Shown in pieces: positions 8,829 through 18,400 of a stretch of DNA of 59,081 bases. Source of the stretch: Desulfarculales bacterium UBA702. GTDB taxonomy: Bacteria; Desulfobacterota; Syntrophobacteria; Syntrophobacterales; Syntrophobacteraceae. A program made the position numbers and the translations under genes. Below the pieces are notes generated by a model, which saw only the letters and a list, made by a program, of their open reading frames with translations, was not told where the DNA came from and ran no database searches. The first letter of the stretch is position 1; the number at the start of each line of letters is the position of its first letter. The DNA is taken from positions 197 through 59,277 of the forward strand of contig DBMI01000062.1 in the NCBI GenBank assembly GCA_002298165.1, read 5' to 3'.

Positions 8829-10526
8829 TTATGACAAACTCGTAACCCGCAGCACTTCGGAGAGCGTGGTTACACCCTCGACTACTTTACGGAAACCGTT
8901 ATAGACCAGGGGCCGATATCCGGATGCAAAAGCACTCTGAGAAATGTAGCCGGCGTCTTTTCCGGCAACTATGCCGGATCTGACGGCCTCGTTTATCGGC
9001 AAAATCTCGAAAATTCCCTGCCTGCCTTTGTAGCCCGTGTACCCGCATCTGTCGCAGCCCTTGTTCTGATAAAGCTTAAGGGGCGTTGGCAGGTCGGGCA
9101 GTATTTCGCTTATTCGCTTGATATCGACGTCGCGAGCCTCGTATTCCAACTTACAGACGGGGCATAAAAGCCGAATCAGCCGCTGGGCCATTACCGCCAG
9201 CAGTGAGTCAGCCATCAGAAACGATTCTATCCCGATGTCGCGCAGACGGGTGATCGCGCCGGGGGCATCGTTTGTGTGCAGAGTGGAAAGTACAAGGTGG
9301 CCGGTCAGGGCCGATTCGATCGCAATATCCGCCGTTTCCTTGTCGCGGATTTCACCTATGAGCAGAACGTCGGGGTCTTGACGCACCAGCGAGCGCAGAG
9401 CATTAGCAAATGTCAGATCTATCTGTGGCTTTACCTGAATCTGATTTATGCCGTCAATCTGGTACTCAACCGGATCTTCGACGGTAAGAATCTTCCGGGT
9501 AACGGAATTGAGCTTTTTCAGGACGCCATAGAGGGTCGTCGTTTTCCCCGAACCGGTTGGGCCGGTGACCAGGATCATTCCGTAGGGGCGCTCGATCAGG
9601 CCCTCGATATATTCAAGATCTTTTCCGTCCATTCCGAGATTGGTCAGGTTGTATTCGACCCCTTCCTGCGAAAGGAGCCTCAAAACAACGCTTTCGCCGT
9701 AGATGGTGGGCACTGTCGATACACGAATGTCCACCTCGCGGTTTCCGAAGCGAAGCTTGATTTTGCCGTCCTGGGGCAGTCGCCTTTCCGCGATATTCAG
9801 ATTAGCCATCAGCTTGAGACGGCTGATGATAGCAGATTGCATGTTCTTTTGGGGCGAATCGAGGTCGAAGAGCACACCGTCAACCCTGCAGCGCACGTGA
9901 AAAGAGCGTTCGAAAGGCTCGAAATGTATATCCGATGCCCTCATATCAAGCGAGCGCGAGATCAACACATTTACCAGCCGCACAATTGGCGCTTCCTGGG
10001 CAAGACCCTTGAGATGTTCAAGGTCTTCCTCGAAGCCATCCGAACCCACGGAGATCCCGTCGGAAGCAGCCTCGGCTTCCCGGGCCGCCGTTCCGTACAG
10101 CCGGTCGATCGCCGTGCGGATCTCCTCACGCTGGCCGATGCAAAGGCTTAGCTCCATTCCTGAAAAATAACTCGAAATAATATTGATGATTGGCAAATTG
10201 AGGGGATTATTAACGACTACCCGAACCCGGCCGCTGTCAACCTGGATTGGGAGCACCGCGTGCTTGCGCAGGAAAAACATTGATACACCTTCGAGGAGCA
10301 CCGGTTTTTCGGGATAATCTTCCCGTTCGAGCAAGGGTATTCCCAGATATTTCGAGAGCACGCGCAAAATCCGGCCCTCGTCGGTTATCGCTATGTTTTC
10401 AAAGGCGTCCATAAGCGGTATGCCCTCGAAAAAGCAGGACACCCGCAGGCGCTCCAACTGGTCGTCCTGAAGGCTAAATTCCCGCCGTAATTGTTCAAGA
10501 AGAGAACTTTCTTTCATTGTGGTCAT
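8829..10526 (-). CDS. gspE: GspE secretion ATPase
   Basis: Cytoplasmic ATPase that powers pseudopilus assembly, 565 residues. N-terminal N1E/N2E-type domains (1-150) precede the ATPase core. Walker A is GPTGSGKTT (322-330). The Walker B region is VLLIGEIRD (388-396), with an intact His box (TLHTNDAPGA). A C-terminal zinc site has two CxxC pairs at 455/458 and 491/494, as in true GspE and PilB enzymes. It is the first gene of the operon. The ATG follows a GGGGA ribosome site by 7 nt. The upstream 464-bp divergent region probably holds the promoter. Confidence 0.95.
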   Translation of the reverse strand: MTTMKESSLLEQLRREFSLQDDQLERLRVSCFFEGIPLMDAFENIAITDEGRILRVLSKYLGIPLLEREDYPEKPVLLEGVSMFFLRKHAVLPIQVDSGRVRVVVNNPLNLPIINIISSYFSGMELSLCIGQREEIRTAIDRLYGTAAREAEAASDGISVGSDGFEEDLEHLKGLAQEAPIVRLVNVLISRSLDMRASDIHFEPFERSFHVRCRVDGVLFDLDSPQKNMQSAIISRLKLMANLNIAERRLPQDGKIKLRFGNREVDIRVSTVPTIYGESVVLRLLSQEGVEYNLTNLGMDGKDLEYIEGLIERPYGMILVTGPTGSGKTTTLYGVLKKLNSVTRKILTVEDPVEYQIDGINQIQVKPQIDLTFANALRSLVRQDPDVLLIGEIRDKETADIAIESALTGHLVLSTLHTNDAPGAITRLRDIGIESFLMADSLLAVMAQRLIRLLCPVCKLEYEARDVDIKRISEILPDLPTPLKLYQNKGCDRCGYTGYKGRQGIFEILPINEAVRSGIVAGKDAGYISQSAFASGYRPLVYNGFRKVVEGVTTLSEVLRVTSLS

Positions 10527-10990
10527 TTAAAATTCCCCGAAAAGGCGTTTGAAGTTCATCTCCGGAAAGCAGGTCCAGCAGGCTGCATCAGTGAGCGCCC
10601 TTCGGATAAACTTCTCTCCTGGAAAACGGACCAATGGGATAAATAACAAAATAGCGGTCAAAAGTAAACGTAAACCGCCGAAATTACGGGTTATTCAGAA
10701 CCGTTTATTCGGGCTCGCCACCACACGGCCGGGCAACCTCCCCCTACGGCGATGCAAACGGCCCCGCGCTTTTGATTAAGCTCTTTTCTCCCTGCCACTG
10801 AACGAGAATATAATCAATCATTTTAAAAAAAAAATCGATCAACAACTCTTTTCACCCTTACAGTTCCAATATCGTCGTGAAATACCTTTAAAGCTTAAAA
10901 AAAGAGTTATTCAAGGCTCTGGATAAAGCAGCTATGCTGCATCCAACCTTAAAATATGAGTGCTTACTATTTATAGGGAGGGCTGCAGAA
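10527..10990. other. Divergent intergenic region between gspE and the DCC gene
   Basis: No credible gene is visible in these 464 bp. The part near 10800-10840 is AT-rich with a run of ten A residues. The region must supply promoters for the secretion operon (leftward) and for the DCC-family gene (rightward). I could not identify convincing -35/-10 or sigma-54 boxes. Confidence 0.4.
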
Positions 10991-11419
10991 ATGAACAATC
11001 CGGTCATTCTTTTTGACGGCTGTTGCGGCATGTGTTCGAGATCGGCCAGGCTGATAAGCAAGCTGGACCGCACGCGCAGATTCAGATTTATTTCCATGCG
11101 GACCAAATCCGGCAGGGAGCTTGTGAGCAAATGCGGCGAAGATCCGGACGATCCGCACACCCTGCTTCTCATAGAAGAGAACAGGTGTTACACAAAAAGC
11201 GACGCTGCGCTCGCAATCGGCCGCCACCTCATGGGACTACATTTTTTGGCCTCTGCGCTCCACTTTGTTCCCCGATCGATTCGTGACTGGTCATACGATG
11301 TAGTTGCCAGAAACCGTTTCCGCCTCTTTGGTGAAACCGAAACCTGTACTCTGTCCCCCAACAGCGAAGCAATCGACGATGAAAACAGGCGTTCCGGACA
11401 CCCGGAAGCTCGCGTATGA
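10991..11419 (+). CDS. DCC-family thiol-disulfide oxidoreductase-like protein (DUF393)
   Basis: Small cytoplasmic protein of 142 residues. It begins with the family signature FDGCCGMCSRSARL, the DxxCxxC motif of the DCC (DUF393) family. It also has the central S-D-A-A-L-A motif and the C-terminal RNRFRLFG followed by a Cys. The family is thioredoxin-related and probably redox-active; its substrate is unknown. The ATG at 10991 is preferred over an earlier one at 10934 because it has the site AGGGAGG about 8 nt upstream, and the extra 19 residues are not family-like. Monocistronic in appearance. Confidence 0.85.
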   Translation: MNNPVILFDGCCGMCSRSARLISKLDRTRRFRFISMRTKSGRELVSKCGEDPDDPHTLLLIEENRCYTKSDAALAIGRHLMGLHFLASALHFVPRSIRDWSYDVVARNRFRLFGETETCTLSPNSEAIDDENRRSGHPEARV

Positions 11420-11519
11420 GATTAGCCGTAGAGACGACCGCAGCGGGGTCTTGTCCTGATTTTCTTTTCCCAATAAATGTTTACCTTTTAATAAGAACAC
11501 TATCTAAGGAGCGCACCTG

Positions 11520-11642
11520 ATGAGCCTTGAGGATATTAAAGTGGGTCTTTTTGTCGGTACGGTTCTCATTGCGGCTTCCATAAAGGACCTGATCGAGAAA
11601 AGGCAGCAAGAGGTGCAAAAGAGAAGCAAAAGCAAACCATGA
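11520..11642 (+). CDS. Small 40-aa membrane peptide upstream of csbD
   Basis: Short gene encoding 40 residues with one hydrophobic stretch (VGLFVGTVLIAASI, about 8-21) and a strongly basic tail ending KRSKSKP. It starts with ATG 8 nt after AAGGAG and ends 13 nt before csbD, so the two probably form a stress operon closed by the terminator at 11888. I do not recognise the family. The good ribosome site, the charge pattern and the tight spacing argue that it is real. Confidence 0.6.
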   Translation: MSLEDIKVGLFVGTVLIAASIKDLIEKRQQEVQKRSKSKP

Positions 11643-11655
11643 ATGGAGAGTACGA

Positions 11656-11856
11656 ATGAATTGGGATCAGATAGAAGGCAATTGGAAGCAAATAAAGGGA
11701 AAGCTCAGGGAAAAATGGGGTGATTTCACCGACGACGATTGGGATAAAATAGAGGGGAAACGCGAGCATCTAATTGGGAAAATTCAGGAAAGATACGGCA
11801 AGAGCCGCGATGAAGCCGAAAAGGAAGTAGACGACTGGCAAAGACATTACCATTAA
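11656..11856 (+). CDS. CsbD family stress-response protein
   Basis: Hydrophilic 66-residue protein typical of the CsbD family: WDQIEGNWKQIKGKL at the N-terminus, then GDFTDDDWDKIEGKR and a helical GKIQERYGKSRDEAEKEV segment. CsbD proteins accumulate under general stress; their biochemical role is not settled. The gene follows a 40-aa membrane peptide by 13 nt and is followed by a clear intrinsic terminator. A full-length family member. Confidence 0.93.
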   Translation: MNWDQIEGNWKQIKGKLREKWGDFTDDDWDKIEGKREHLIGKIQERYGKSRDEAEKEVDDWQRHYH

Positions 11857-11887
11857 TCATAATATTTATTCTACCTGCACCATAATA

Positions 11888-11916
11888 GAAAGCCCCCTCG
11901 GGGGCTTTCGTTTTTG
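11888..11916 (+). terminator. Intrinsic terminator after csbD
   Basis: GAAAGCCCCC (11888-11897) and GGGGGCTTTC (11900-11909) form a near-perfect GC-rich hairpin followed by GTTTTTGG. The position 32 nt after the csbD stop fits transcription termination of the two-gene unit. Because the stem is symmetric with A-rich left flank, it may also work for leftward transcription from the thioesterase gene. Confidence 0.85.
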
Positions 11917-11954
11917 GACGAGGGTAATCTCCTCATAAACTCACTGGTCTGCTT

Positions 11955-12449
11955 CTACGATTTTTGTGGCTCGGAACTGATATCTTCGAAGACAATCCCC
12001 CTTATTCTCGTGTCCTTTGCAATTTTGAAGGTCGAGGAGAATTCAACAACAGCCCGGTCCTGCTCGTCGTATACAATTGCGCGGCCCTTTAAAATTCTGC
12101 CCTCCCGCTCCAATACCTCGGCCCTTGCCACGACTTTCCCGTGCTTGACTGGTGCCAGGTATTTCGCTTCGAGGGCAATTGTTGCAAAGTGTGACCCTGC
12201 GGGAACCAGTGTCTTGATTGCCATAACGACGGCCGTATCTGCAAGGCTTATGAGGGCGCCTCCGTGCATGAGGCCACCGCCCTGGGCCAGTTCAACAACG
12301 AAAGGCATCTCCAGGACGGCCCGACCTTCGGTTGCCCCGACTATGCTAATTCCGAGCAGCTTCTCAAAAGGAGCACAACTTATCCATCCCGGCATAGTGA
12401 ACTGGTGCGGCCCGGTATATCCATGGCCTGCCTTTTTCGTTTCCGGCAT
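11955..12449 (-). CDS. PaaI/YdiI-type hotdog acyl-CoA thioesterase
   Basis: Hotdog-fold protein of 164 residues with the PaaI/YdiI signature GGGLMHGGALISLADTA, in which the HGG turn and the following Asp/Ala helix form the active site. It should hydrolyse an acyl- or aryl-CoA. The substrate is not evident. The open frame extends to 12500, but its first residues (MGQAFQPAP) are encoded by a palindromic repeat, so I place the start at the ATG at 12449, which has AGGAG 11 nt upstream. It stands alone, convergent with csbD and downstream of serC. Confidence 0.8.
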   Translation of the reverse strand: MPETKKAGHGYTGPHQFTMPGWISCAPFEKLLGISIVGATEGRAVLEMPFVVELAQGGGLMHGGALISLADTAVVMAIKTLVPAGSHFATIALEAKYLAPVKHGKVVARAEVLEREGRILKGRAIVYDEQDRAVVEFSSTFKIAKDTRIRGIVFEDISSEPQKS

Positions 12450-12472
12450 TTTCCTGATGACTCCTGAAAAGC

Positions 12473-12500
12473 GTGGGGCAGGCTGGAAAGCCTGCCCCAC
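12473..12500. repeat. Palindromic hairpin repeat (GCAGGC type), copy 1
   Basis: GTGGGGCAGGCT and AGCCTGCCCCAC form a perfect 12-bp stem with a GGAA loop. A related hairpin (TTGTCGGGCAGGC stem) is at 45310-45341. Both lie between genes. This looks like a REP-type dispersed palindrome. Here it creates a spurious N-terminal extension of the thioesterase frame. Confidence 0.75.
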
Positions 12501-12543
12501 ATGATCCGAATCTGACCTACATATGAACTGCCGAAAGTTCGGA

Positions 12544-13626
12544 TTATCCTCTTTTTGCCGCGAAGTCTTTCATGAAGCTGACCAGCGCTTTTACCGCCTC
12601 GATCGTTACCGAATTATAAATGGAAGCGCGGCATCCGCCAACCGAACGGTGGCCTTTTAGTCCTCCGAGTCCAGCGGCCCCTGCATCGGCCAGAAACTGC
12701 TTCTCGAGTTCAGGATCAGGCAGTCGGAAGGTCACGTTCATCTTCGATCTTGAATCGGGTCTTGCAGTACCCCGATAGAAATCAAGCGAATCAATACAGC
12801 CGTAGAGGATTTTAGCCTTCTCATCGTTTGTCTTCTGCATGGCGTCGAGTCCTCCGATCGTTTCCTCGATCCACTCAAGCACCAGGTCAGCAACATAAAT
12901 AGCGAAACAGGGCGGCGTGTTATAGAGCGATTTGTTCTCCGAGTAGGTCGTGTAGCGGAGCATGGTTGGAAGCTCTTTGGGAACGCGTTCGAGCAAGTCC
13001 TCCCGGATTATGACCAGAGTAACGCCGGCGGGGCCGAGATTTTTCTGGGCCCCCGCGTAAATCATACCGAAGGGGTTCGGATCGAAACGGCGGCTAAAAA
13101 TATCCGATGACATATCAGATATAATGGGAATTCCTGCCGCATCCGGAAAATCGCGCCACTGGGTGCCTCGGATGGTATTGTTGGAGGTTATGTGCAGGTA
13201 AGCCGCATCACGATCAACGGGCACCTTTTCGGGAATATAAGTATACTCCTTGTCCTCGGAGCTGGCTATTACCCGAACATCCTTTCCGAGATTGCGTGCT
13301 TCTTTTATGGCTCGGGTCGCCCATGTGCCGGTATCCACGTAATCGACCGGTTTTCCTGCAATCGCCAGGTTCATCGGGACCATCGGGAACTGAAGGCTTG
13401 CGCCCCCCTGCAAAAAGAGCACGTGATAACTATTGCTTAGGCCAAGGAGTCGGCGTGTCCTATCAATGGCGTCATCCAGTACCTGTTCGAAAAATTTCGA
13501 GCGGTGGCTTATTTCGAGAATCGACATTCCGGTGCCCCGGAAGTCGAGCATTTCCGCTTTGACCTGTTCGAGCACTTTTAATGGCAGAGCGGCAGGTCCG
13601 GCATTGAAGTTGAAAATACGGCTCAT
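12544..13626 (-). CDS. serC: Phosphoserine aminotransferase
   Basis: PLP enzyme of 360 residues that converts 3-phosphohydroxypyruvate to phosphoserine in serine biosynthesis. Hallmarks are the N-terminal FNFNAGPAALP, the substrate-loop SHRSKFFEQV, the phosphate-binding LFLQGGASLQF, and the PLP lysine in YAGAQKNLGPAG. The C-terminal GLKGHRSVGGCRASIYN is also typical. Full length. The ATG follows AGGAG by 6 nt. No serA or serB is next to it. A 249-bp divergent region separates it from pepA. Confidence 0.96.
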   Translation of the reverse strand: MSRIFNFNAGPAALPLKVLEQVKAEMLDFRGTGMSILEISHRSKFFEQVLDDAIDRTRRLLGLSNSYHVLFLQGGASLQFPMVPMNLAIAGKPVDYVDTGTWATRAIKEARNLGKDVRVIASSEDKEYTYIPEKVPVDRDAAYLHITSNNTIRGTQWRDFPDAAGIPIISDMSSDIFSRRFDPNPFGMIYAGAQKNLGPAGVTLVIIREDLLERVPKELPTMLRYTTYSENKSLYNTPPCFAIYVADLVLEWIEETIGGLDAMQKTNDEKAKILYGCIDSLDFYRGTARPDSRSKMNVTFRLPDPELEKQFLADAGAAGLGGLKGHRSVGGCRASIYNSVTIEAVKALVSFMKDFAAKRG

Positions 13627-13875
13627 CGCGATCTCCTGTAATCTATCTCTGTAGCATTAATCAAAAAAGATGAAGCAAAGACGCTAAATGCGAGGCCTAT
13701 TTTTGTCAATGGTTTTTTGGGCCGCGGCAGCCTACAGAGGAAACGCGGAGTAAAAACTATTTGCTTGAAATCCCTCAACCTCTAAATTCCTTGTCCCGTT
13801 TCTTCTTTCCGTTGGATTAGCAATTATCAGTAAGTATATTGTAGATAACCATCAACCTTCTAATGAGGCCTGCCG

Positions 13876-15411
13876 ATGCTGATTGAATGGCAAATCGCAA
13901 GTGTTGAAGACTGGCATGCAGATGCCATCATATTCTTTGTTTTTGAAAAAGCCGACGCCCCCCTGGCTGGATTCAGGCGCTACCTGGAAGGAAAAGGAAG
14001 CTGGCTCTCGGGCAGCGCTGCGCTTAAAGATTTCCAGGCAAAGCCGAACGAAATGGCCGTATGCTACGCCCCTTCGGAAGAGAAGGCGATCCCGAGGGTC
14101 ATTTTGGTGGGGCTGGGCCCTGCTGACCGGTTCGAGTCCGATAAACTCAAAAACGCCGCGGCTCACGCACTCAGGAAGTGCCGGGAATTGAACGTGGCCC
14201 GCCCCGCAATAGCCATGACCGCTTTCGAGGGCTTGCCGCTCGAATCCCCTGCTGCTTTGCGGGAATCCCTGTTTGGCGCTGTTGCCGGACTGCACAAATT
14301 CAATGAACTCAAGACCAGGAATTCAGAGGCGGAAAGTGCCCCCGAGACCCTTTTCCTGCTGTCCGAAAGCGAACCGGACAATCCCATGGCTGAGGCTGTC
14401 AACATTGCTGAATCGGAGTCCGGTGGAGTCATGCTGGCACGGGACCTGACCGTGTCGCCATCTAACCGTGCAACCCCTGCTTTTCTCGCCGAAACTGCCC
14501 GGCAGCTTGCTCAAAAGTATTCATTCAAAATCGAGGTCATTGATCTCGATTCCGCCGTCTCCATGGGTATGGGCGCCTTTGCGGCGGTAGCCCGGGGAAG
14601 CCGCGAGCCGGCGTTCATCATAATTATAGAGCACGCTCCGCCCGGGACTGAAAACGATCCACCGCTGGTTTTCATCGGCAAGGGAATAACATTCGACTCC
14701 GGTGGTATCTCTCTCAAATCACCGGATAAACTCGATGCCATGAAACAGGATATGGCCGGAGCGGCATCGGTTTTGGGGGCTTTCGAGGCAATCGGCCGAA
14801 TCGGACTGAAGCGCCGGGTTGTGGGAATTCTTCCCTGCACGGAGAACATGCCCGACGGCAAGGCCTACAAGCCTGGAGATGTTCTCAAATCTTTTTCCGG
14901 GCAGACGATCGAGGTCATAAGCACGGATGCCGAGGGCCGGGTCGTGCTTTGTGACGCTATTGCATACGCCGCGGCAAAATATTCTCCCGCGGCAATAATT
15001 GATATCGCCACCCTTACAGGTGCCTGCATAATCGCGCTCGGCAACCAGGTCGCAGCCGTACTCGGCAACAATGAAGAGCTTATGGACTCGGTCAAACAGG
15101 CAGGCTGGGATCTAGGCGAAAAATTCTGGCCTCTTCCCCTGTGGGATTTCTACTTCGAAGCCCTGAAAAGCGAGGTGGCCGACATGAAAAACGTCGGCGA
15201 CCGGTCGGCGGGGGCGATAATTGGAGGAATCTTCTTGAAACAATTCGTCCCGCGGGAAGTTGCCTGGGTACACCTGGACATCGCGGGTACAGCCTGGACA
15301 GACAAAGACAGCGGGGCAACCCCGCGGGGAGCAACCGGCTTTGGTGTAAGGACCCTGTTCGAGATCGCGCGCAGGTGGCCGGAATCCCAAGCGTGGGGAA
15401 TCATAGAATAG
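13876..15411 (+). CDS. pepA: Leucyl aminopeptidase (M17)
   Basis: Cytosolic two-metal aminopeptidase of 511 residues that releases N-terminal amino acids. The N-terminal macro-like domain (1-170) is divergent, while the catalytic C-terminal domain is canonical. It has GKGITFDSGGISLK (metal and catalytic lysine), the DMAGAASV segment, the signature STDAEGRVVLCDA (usually NTDAEGRL, so a conservative Asn to Ser change) and IDIATLTGAC. GAGG lies 7 nt before the ATG. PepA can also act as a DNA-binding regulator in some bacteria; nothing here tests that. Confidence 0.95.
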   Translation: MLIEWQIASVEDWHADAIIFFVFEKADAPLAGFRRYLEGKGSWLSGSAALKDFQAKPNEMAVCYAPSEEKAIPRVILVGLGPADRFESDKLKNAAAHALRKCRELNVARPAIAMTAFEGLPLESPAALRESLFGAVAGLHKFNELKTRNSEAESAPETLFLLSESEPDNPMAEAVNIAESESGGVMLARDLTVSPSNRATPAFLAETARQLAQKYSFKIEVIDLDSAVSMGMGAFAAVARGSREPAFIIIIEHAPPGTENDPPLVFIGKGITFDSGGISLKSPDKLDAMKQDMAGAASVLGAFEAIGRIGLKRRVVGILPCTENMPDGKAYKPGDVLKSFSGQTIEVISTDAEGRVVLCDAIAYAAAKYSPAAIIDIATLTGACIIALGNQVAAVLGNNEELMDSVKQAGWDLGEKFWPLPLWDFYFEALKSEVADMKNVGDRSAGAIIGGIFLKQFVPREVAWVHLDIAGTAWTDKDSGATPRGATGFGVRTLFEIARRWPESQAWGIIE

Positions 15412-15423
15412 TTTTCAGAAACA

Positions 15424-18400
15424 TTAATTAATTACGCTATGGTTGGGGGAAGCTTTTGCGGATGTAACCCGAGGAACGCCGCGGTCAATTGCCCTTCGCA
15501 CGGCATCGGCCAGATTGCTCATAACATAGGGCTTCATGAGCAGTTCCCTGATGCCTGATTCCTTGGCCTGCTTCTCATTGATCAGCTCGCTGAAGCCCGT
15601 GCACAAAATGACCGGAATATCCTGCCTGATGACCATCAGTTTTGAGGCCAGTTCTTTGCCGGTGAGGCCAGGCATGGTCATATCCGTTATGACAAGGTCG
15701 AAGGCACCCGGATCTGAGCTGAACAGTTCCAGCGCTTCCGTACTGTTAGTTTTGCCGGTTACGATGTAGCCCAGTGACTGCAGCATTTCCTCGCCGAGAT
15801 CGACCAGGCCTTTTTCGTCGTCAACAAAGAGTATTCGTTCTTTCCCGGTGGGAAGCTCCAGGGGTGTGATCGATTCCTGTTGGATTTTCCCTTTTATGGT
15901 TGGGAAGAAGAGATTGAACGTGCTGCCCTGCCCTGGTTCGCTATATACCGAGATTGCCCCGCCATGGCTCTTCACGATTCCCTGAACGACGGCCAGCCCC
16001 ATGCCGCTCCCCTCACCCGGTGCCTTCGTGGTGAAATAAGGGTCGAATATGCGATCAAGGAGCTGCGCGTCCATGCCACAGCCGGTATCGCTCACCGTCA
16101 GCTTTGCGAAAGAACCGGGCTTCAGATCGGGATAGCGCGATACCAGGTATTCGTCTGCATGTACCTCGGAAATCTTTACGCTCAATGTCCCCCCACTTCC
16201 CCGCATGGCGTGGGCGGCATTGGTGCACAGGTTCATAAGCACCTGGTGTATCTGGGTGGAATCGGCCAAAACAATGCCGCTCTCTGTACTGATATCTATT
16301 TCCTGGCGAATTTCCACCGTCGTAGGCAGGGAAGAGCGCAGGAGCCTGAGGGCTTCGGCAACTATCGGTGCAATAGGCACCGGCTTTCGCTCTACCTCCG
16401 TTTTGCGGCTGAAGGTGAGAATTCGCCCCACCAGGTCGGCTGCCCTGGAGCTTGCTTTCAGAACCTGTTCAAGGTTTCGCCTCGCCGGGTTTCCGTCCGG
16501 AATTTTCGAGTAGGCCATTTCCGTAAAACCCATTATGGCCGCCAGTATATTGTTGAAATCGTGGGCAATACCCCCAGCGAGTCTTCCAATTGCCTCCATC
16601 TTTTGCGCCTGACGCAGCTCTTTTTCCAGTCTCACTTCCTTTGTAATGTCCCTGTGGATGCTCACATAACTTAAGATGTTGCCCTTCTTGTCCCTTACAG
16701 GTGAAGAAGTCACCTCGGCTTCATACAGGGTGCCGTCACTTTTCTTATTTATAATGCGGCCCGACCAGACCTCGCCTCGCGTGAGGGTGTCCCGCAGCAA
16801 CCTATAGAAGCTCTCGTCATGCTTTTCGCTCTTGAGGAACCGGGTGTGGCGACCGATGATATCGGATCTTTTATAGCCGGTCATTTGCTCGAAGGCTGGA
16901 TTGACGTAATGAATAATCCAACTAGTGTCAGTTATGAAGATGGCTTCCGCGGATTGTTCAATAGCAGTCGCAAGGCGCACCCGTTCTTCCTCGGCATTCC
17001 TTGCATCGGTTACATCACGGAAAACCATAACCACACCGACAATCCTGTCGCCCTCTCGAATCGGTGCCCCACTATTGGCGATCACCCGCTCCGTGCCGTC
17101 ACGCGCAATCAAAACGGAATCGATTTCAAGGTTGACGACCGTCCCCTGTTGTATAACCATCTCAACGGGGTTGCGGCATCGAGCACGGCTCTTTTTCCTT
17201 ATCACGTTGAAGATGTCGCCAAGCAGCCTCCCGGCGGCCTCTTCGTGAGTCCACCCGGTAAGTTGCTCGGCTACTCCGTTCATGAGGATTACCCTGCCCT
17301 CGATATCGGTGGTTATAACCGCATCCCCGATGCTGCGCAGGGTCACGGTGAGCCGTTCCTTTTGAGAAGCGAGTGTTTTCTCGAACCACACGCGCTCGAG
17401 CGTGCTATATACGATTTCACCAACCATGCTAAAAAGCTGGATGTCCTCTTCGGACCAACTCCGTTTCTCGCGTACCGACTCGAATCCGACCAGACCCCTT
17501 ATGTTCTTGCCCGAAAACATCGGGATTCGAACCAGAGATTTTACTCCGCTATCCCGCCAGATATTTTTTTCAGTTTCGGCCTCGGGCGGCAGGAGTTCGA
17601 TATCTGGGACATGCAAGCTCTCGCGGTCTTTCAGTTTTTGATAACACCACGGTATATCATCTACACTAAATTCCTGTTGCGGGCGGGTCTCGACTCCCTC
17701 CGCGCACCATTCGTGCGTTCCATAAAGCGACTTCCCATCAGCAGAGAAGAGGCAGATTAAAGCACGATCAGAACCAACAAAGGCTGCGACTTCCCCCAAG
17801 GCCAATGAGATTCCCGAATCGGCTTCCTCGGCGGAAAGATCGAGGAACTTTCGCGACATGTCGGAGACGAGTTTCTCCATGCCGATGCGGCGCCTGAGTC
17901 TATGTGTCATCAAATTGAAGGAAGCGGCGGCGGAGCATATCTCATCGGGCCCCTCCAGCCTGGCGCTGAGTTCGAGGTTGCCCTGCGCAATGCGGGTGGC
18001 GGTCCTTGCCAGGCCTGCCAGGGGAGAGGCTATTCCGCGCGCGAAATATAGCGATGCTAAACCGGCCAGGAGGACTGCAAACAAGGCAATTACCGCATTC
18101 ACCAAAAGCGTGGTGTATATCAGTTGAAAAGCTTCAGCCTGGTCCTGCTCGGCAACCAGAACCGAATTAATTTCCGGGAGCCAGCGATATACGCCAATTA
18201 CCGCGGTGCCCTTATAGTCGGTGTACAATCCATGGCCGTTTTCGTGATTTTCAAGTGCTGTTTCGACCGCGGGTGTATGAATGGCTGACATACCGGGAGT
18301 AAAGCCCGTTGAGCGAGAAACGGTCATCAGCACGTTGTTCGAGCCGACCAGGTAGGTTTCACCGGTGTTTCCAAGCCCGGTACGCTCCCCCATGATGGTG

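Noticed and set aside
12450..12500. Extension of the thioesterase frame to 12500
   Set aside because: The added N-terminus is encoded by a perfect hairpin repeat and the downstream ATG has a ribosome site.
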